From positions 1-11,782 of the forward strand of contig JABYQS010000877.1 of the NCBI GenBank assembly GCA_022592435.1: 11,782 nucleotides of DNA, given 5' to 3'. Below are positions 9,131 through 11,782 of the stretch, in pieces (position 1 is the first letter of the stretch; each line of letters begins with the position of its first letter). The stretch is from Cerioporus squamosus (Eukaryota; Basidiomycota; Agaricomycetes; Polyporales; Polyporaceae). The position numbers and the translations under genes are program-made. The notes under the pieces were generated by a model, which did no database searches, was not told where the DNA came from, and was given only the letters and a program-made list of their open reading frames with translations.

Positions 9131-10246
9131 TGTGACGACCGCTTTCCTCTTTTTGTTCACGTGCAAAATGGTGCGTCTTGTGCGCTGCTCGTCGACGTCC
9201 TGGACATTTTCTGACTTTTCTCTTCTCTGTTCCGTTCCGTTCTCCTATCCGTACTTTGAATCTCGGTAATGCCCTTGTATACCCGTAATTCACGCTAATT
9301 GCTAGGCTGGAAGGCAAGAGTGTACTATACTGACATCTGACATCCCATGCAATCCTGTAGCTATTACCATGTTGACATAGGCGCGTCGGTTCCTCTCCGC
9401 ATTCTGCATTCGTCGCGCATTTCTGCATACCCTGCTTCCATCTATTCCCCAGTTCACGTCTCCGTCCGTCCGTCCGTCCGTCCATTCAACCTACCCTATC
9501 CTACCCCCTTATCCCTCTTATCCGACTGTCCTATCAACAGCTCCATGCGTTCCACCCGACCCGCCTTTCATTCTCGCTACATTTTCCGACCGGCCTCTTC
9601 CGCCCCCGGCAACCCACCAGACCGAGGCTCCGGTCACCTACTGCATCGGCCGTTCGACCGACTGCTCACTGTCCATCGCATCGTCAAGAGGCCGACTATC
9701 GACTATCGACTCCCGTGTTCGCCACTCCACCATTCACATCAAGGTTTCCCGTTCCCGCCGCCCGGATCCATTCACATTGTGATCGATAAATTGACCTGTC
9801 CTCGTATGTCGTTGCTTGTAAATGCTGAGTTGGACCTTGCCGTTGCCGTGTTCGCCCTTGCTTTTGCTTCAGTGCTTGTTTGATGCTTCTTACATCCTGA
9901 TTCCTGATTCCCTGTTCCCTGTTTTGCATCGAGCGGCGCCGGGCACCTTTGCGCCTGTGGCGTCGGTGTTTGGTATCGACAATTAAGTACTTGGTTTGTT
10001 GCGTCATGCGTGTTTTGTGTGCGGACTCCCTGGCCTTGTTGTGTGAGTGAACAAACGACTTGATCAGAAAGAGTAGGTACGAGTAAGCAGATGGGTATAG
10101 TAGCGTAAGTGTGAGTACTTAGATGGAGTCATACACAAATCACGATACATCGGTCAGTGAATAAGTATACAACCGGTCATATCTTCGAGTTCGAGAGTCG
10201 ATTCGGCGGGCCTCTTTTATACCAGCCTCCACACTTTCCACCTTGC
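9131..10246. other. Convergent 3' spacer, pyrimidine-rich
   Basis: About 1.1 kb between the stop codons of two convergent genes. The plus strand is rich in C and T (for example 9200-9260 and 9440-9530), with short tandem words such as TCCG repeats near 9470, a repeated GACTATC near 9695, and TTCC-type repeats near 9900. The region should contain both 3' untranslated regions. A 178-codon plus-strand frame at 9347-9883 crosses it, but its composition follows the CT bias and shows no domain, so I do not call it a gene. Confidence 0.55.
9461..9483. repeat. TCCG microsatellite
   Basis: Almost six perfect tandem copies of the tetranucleotide TCCG (23 nt), in the pyrimidine-rich 3' spacer downstream of the disordered-protein gene. 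Likely a simple slippage repeat with no function visible from sequence. Confidence 0.9.
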
Positions 10247-11782
10247 TCAATGCTCAACGGGCTCGCCGACGGTAGTGCCAGCCGCGCCCTCTACTCCGCC
10301 GTCGACGGAGTCCGCGCCGTGCGCGCGTGCGCTCTGCGACAGCGTCTCCTGGCCCTCCGCCACATGCGGCTGCAGCTCCTCCTGCCGCACCCCGCGGTGC
10401 TCCAGCGCATACGCCCTGCACGCCTCGCGACTGTGGCTCAGCCGCGGATCGTTCCGGTCCCACGCATGGATCGTGAAGCCCGGAAAGTTGTACTCCAGGA
10501 GCTCCTTCAGGTCGGGCAGCATCAGCGGGTCCGGGCTGTACGTCCCGCTGTTGTTGTCGATGACGAGCTCCCACTGGACGGCCTGGTCGGGCGTGTCGTC
10601 GGAGAACTTGTCCCACCCGCCCGCGGGCGCGGGTGGAACTCGCCCGAGTAGCGCACGGCGGGCGCGCAGTTCGCGTGCAGCGCGTGCTTGGACGCGAAGT
10701 CGACGAAGAACGCGGCGCCCGTCTCGGAGAATCGGAAGGAGTCGTCCTCGACGGCGATGATGTACGTGTACACCGCGGGCTTGACGCGGTTCGCGAACGG
10801 GAGGGGCTCGACGCTGCTGCGGTGGCGTTGGGGGTGGAGCCGAGGTGCATGAGCCCTGCCGTGCCCGCGGTGCCCACGCCCGGGGAGGTCGAGGTCCCGT
10901 GGAGGAGGAGGCGGAAGACATCCTCGGGCCTTCGATGACCCCGAACCCGTTCGTCGTCGTGCGCGCGTAGAGATGCGGTGCCCCGGCCTGGATCGTCGAG
11001 CGGACGGCGATGGAGGCGGGGCCTTGGAAGATGGCCTGCGCGGCCTTGTAGGAGCGGTTCCATTGCTGGACGGTGTCGCCAAAGAACATGCGCACGCCCG
11101 TGATGTAGAGCTTCCAGGTGGAGTAGAGCCGGGCGTCGTTGAGGTCGTGAGCCGCCCGATGGTGGGCGAGAAGTGCCGCGAGAAGCGGATGGGCCCGTCG
11201 AAGATGTATTGTCTGCGCTCGGCTTGGGGTCTGTGAGGGTGTGGACTCGATCTGTAGAAGGGTAGTGGTTGATTAGCCATCACGCAGCATGCTGTTGTGC
11301 AGATGTAGGTATGCATATGGTATCCACGTCCTGTCGCCGCTCGAGGTTCCGAGTATATGACGTCACTGACTGCCTCCGAGCTCTCGATCCCCGTGCAGCC
11401 AGGCGAGGTATCTGCATGGTCATCCACCGTTGTCGTTGGTGATGACCATGCAGACCGCACCTTGAGCCAACGGTTAACAGACGAACAAGCGGATAGCACT
11501 CACGTTGAGCCAGAAGGTCCCCGGCTGTTCCGTCGGATGGAGACACTCTCGATCGCGCATTCCTTCGCACCAGGAGTGACAGACGTTGAGAACTTGCCGA
11601 TGTGGTCGTCGGTGATATTGCCCACGTCCTTGTCGTTGACTCAACGGTCAGCGTCGCCGTGCTCGGCACGTTCTTGACCTTCCAGAGCTCGTTCCACACA
11701 GGCGCAAGCGTATCTGGCTTCACGGTTGATCTGCGCATACAGGAATCGAGATCAGCGATATACCGAACGTCTTGGCATGCTC
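10247..11782 (-). CDS. C2-domain protein, 5' partial, frame broken by single-base shifts
   Basis: Visible exons are about 11730-11504 and 11251-10247, the latter ending in TGA at 10249-10247. Positions 11782-11731 look like an intron ending CAG. The first exon carries the second half of a C2 domain (TVKPDTLAPVWNELWKV, VNDKDVGNITDDHIGKF), a module that often binds phospholipid, sometimes with Ca2+. The second exon encodes a region I associate with fungal C2 proteins of unknown function: YIFDGPIRFSRHFSPTIG, LYSTWKLYITGVRMFFGDT, YIIAVEDDSFRFSETGAAFF, ELVIDNNSGTYSPD, LEYNFPGFTIHAWDRNDP. These blocks lie in different frames. Apparent one-base losses sit near 11520, 11215, 11144, 10924, 10812 and 10624, a gain/loss pair near 10981 and 10973, and perhaps one near 11250. 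Because the peptide between shifts is intact, the shifts are recent or are sequencing errors; many fall in G/C-rich runs. The apparent 252 nt intron (11503-11252) is far longer than others in the window. Confidence 0.72.
11411..11454. repeat. Perfect 14-bp inverted repeat, 16 nt loop
   Basis: The left arm TCTGCATGGTCATC (11411-11424) is the exact reverse complement of the right arm GATGACCATGCAGA (11441-11454), with a 16 nt spacer. It lies inside the apparent 252 nt intron of the C2-protein gene. It could fold as a stable hairpin in DNA or RNA. No flanking target-site duplication is visible, so a small foldback element is only one possibility; a splicing-relevant RNA hairpin or a palindromic protein site are others. 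Confidence 0.85.

Noticed and set aside
9347..9883. 178-codon plus-strand frame in the 3' spacer
   Set aside because: Its amino-acid content simply reflects CT-rich DNA and microsatellite; no domain, no intron and no promoter signal.
10522..11499. 325-codon minus-strand frame as the true C2-gene product
   Set aside because: It reads through the long intron and contains only two of the conserved blocks, with random-looking Ser/Pro/Arg sequence between. The other blocks are in the two other frames.

Overview
The window looks like nuclear DNA of a filamentous basidiomycete, probably an agaricomycete. The grounds are a 12-exon cytochrome P450 gene with 55-72 nt GT-AG introns, branch sites close to TACTAAC or CTGAC, GC-rich third codon positions, and a C2-domain protein of a type I associate with fungi. 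No bacterial, viral, rRNA, tRNA or CRISPR feature was seen.

Layout, left to right. (1) 18-239, plus strand: last two exons of a cytochrome P450 whose body lies left of the window. (2) 240-838: a spacer between two convergent genes. (3) 839-3153, minus strand: a complete second P450, spliced by hand to 543 aa with every canonical motif; it ends tail-to-tail with the first and shares its last two intron positions. A TATA box lies about 45 nt upstream of its ATG. (4) 3204-6904: about 3.7 kb with no gene I can call. It holds several coding-like blocks, one with a well-formed 55 nt intron, which may be unrecognised, decayed or chance exons. (5) 6905-9130, plus strand: an intronless 741-codon frame for a Pro/Ser/Asp-rich, largely disordered protein of unknown function. 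(6) 9131-10246: a pyrimidine-rich convergent 3' spacer with a small TCCG microsatellite. (7) 10247-11782, minus strand: the 3' part of a C2-domain protein gene. Its protein signal is strong but jumps between frames at about seven to nine single-base positions, so it is either a very young pseudogene or, more likely, affected by base-calling errors in a GC-rich stretch. An apparent 252 nt intron in it carries a perfect 14-bp inverted repeat.

Functionally, the clearest unit is the pair of related P450s, likely ER-bound monooxygenases of secondary or xenobiotic metabolism that arose by local duplication. Nothing links the disordered protein or the C2 protein to them. I see no convincing new defence, mobile or RNA-based system. 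The best leads are the unexplained 3.7 kb block and the intronic hairpin. All protein assignments come from reading motifs by eye, without database searches.
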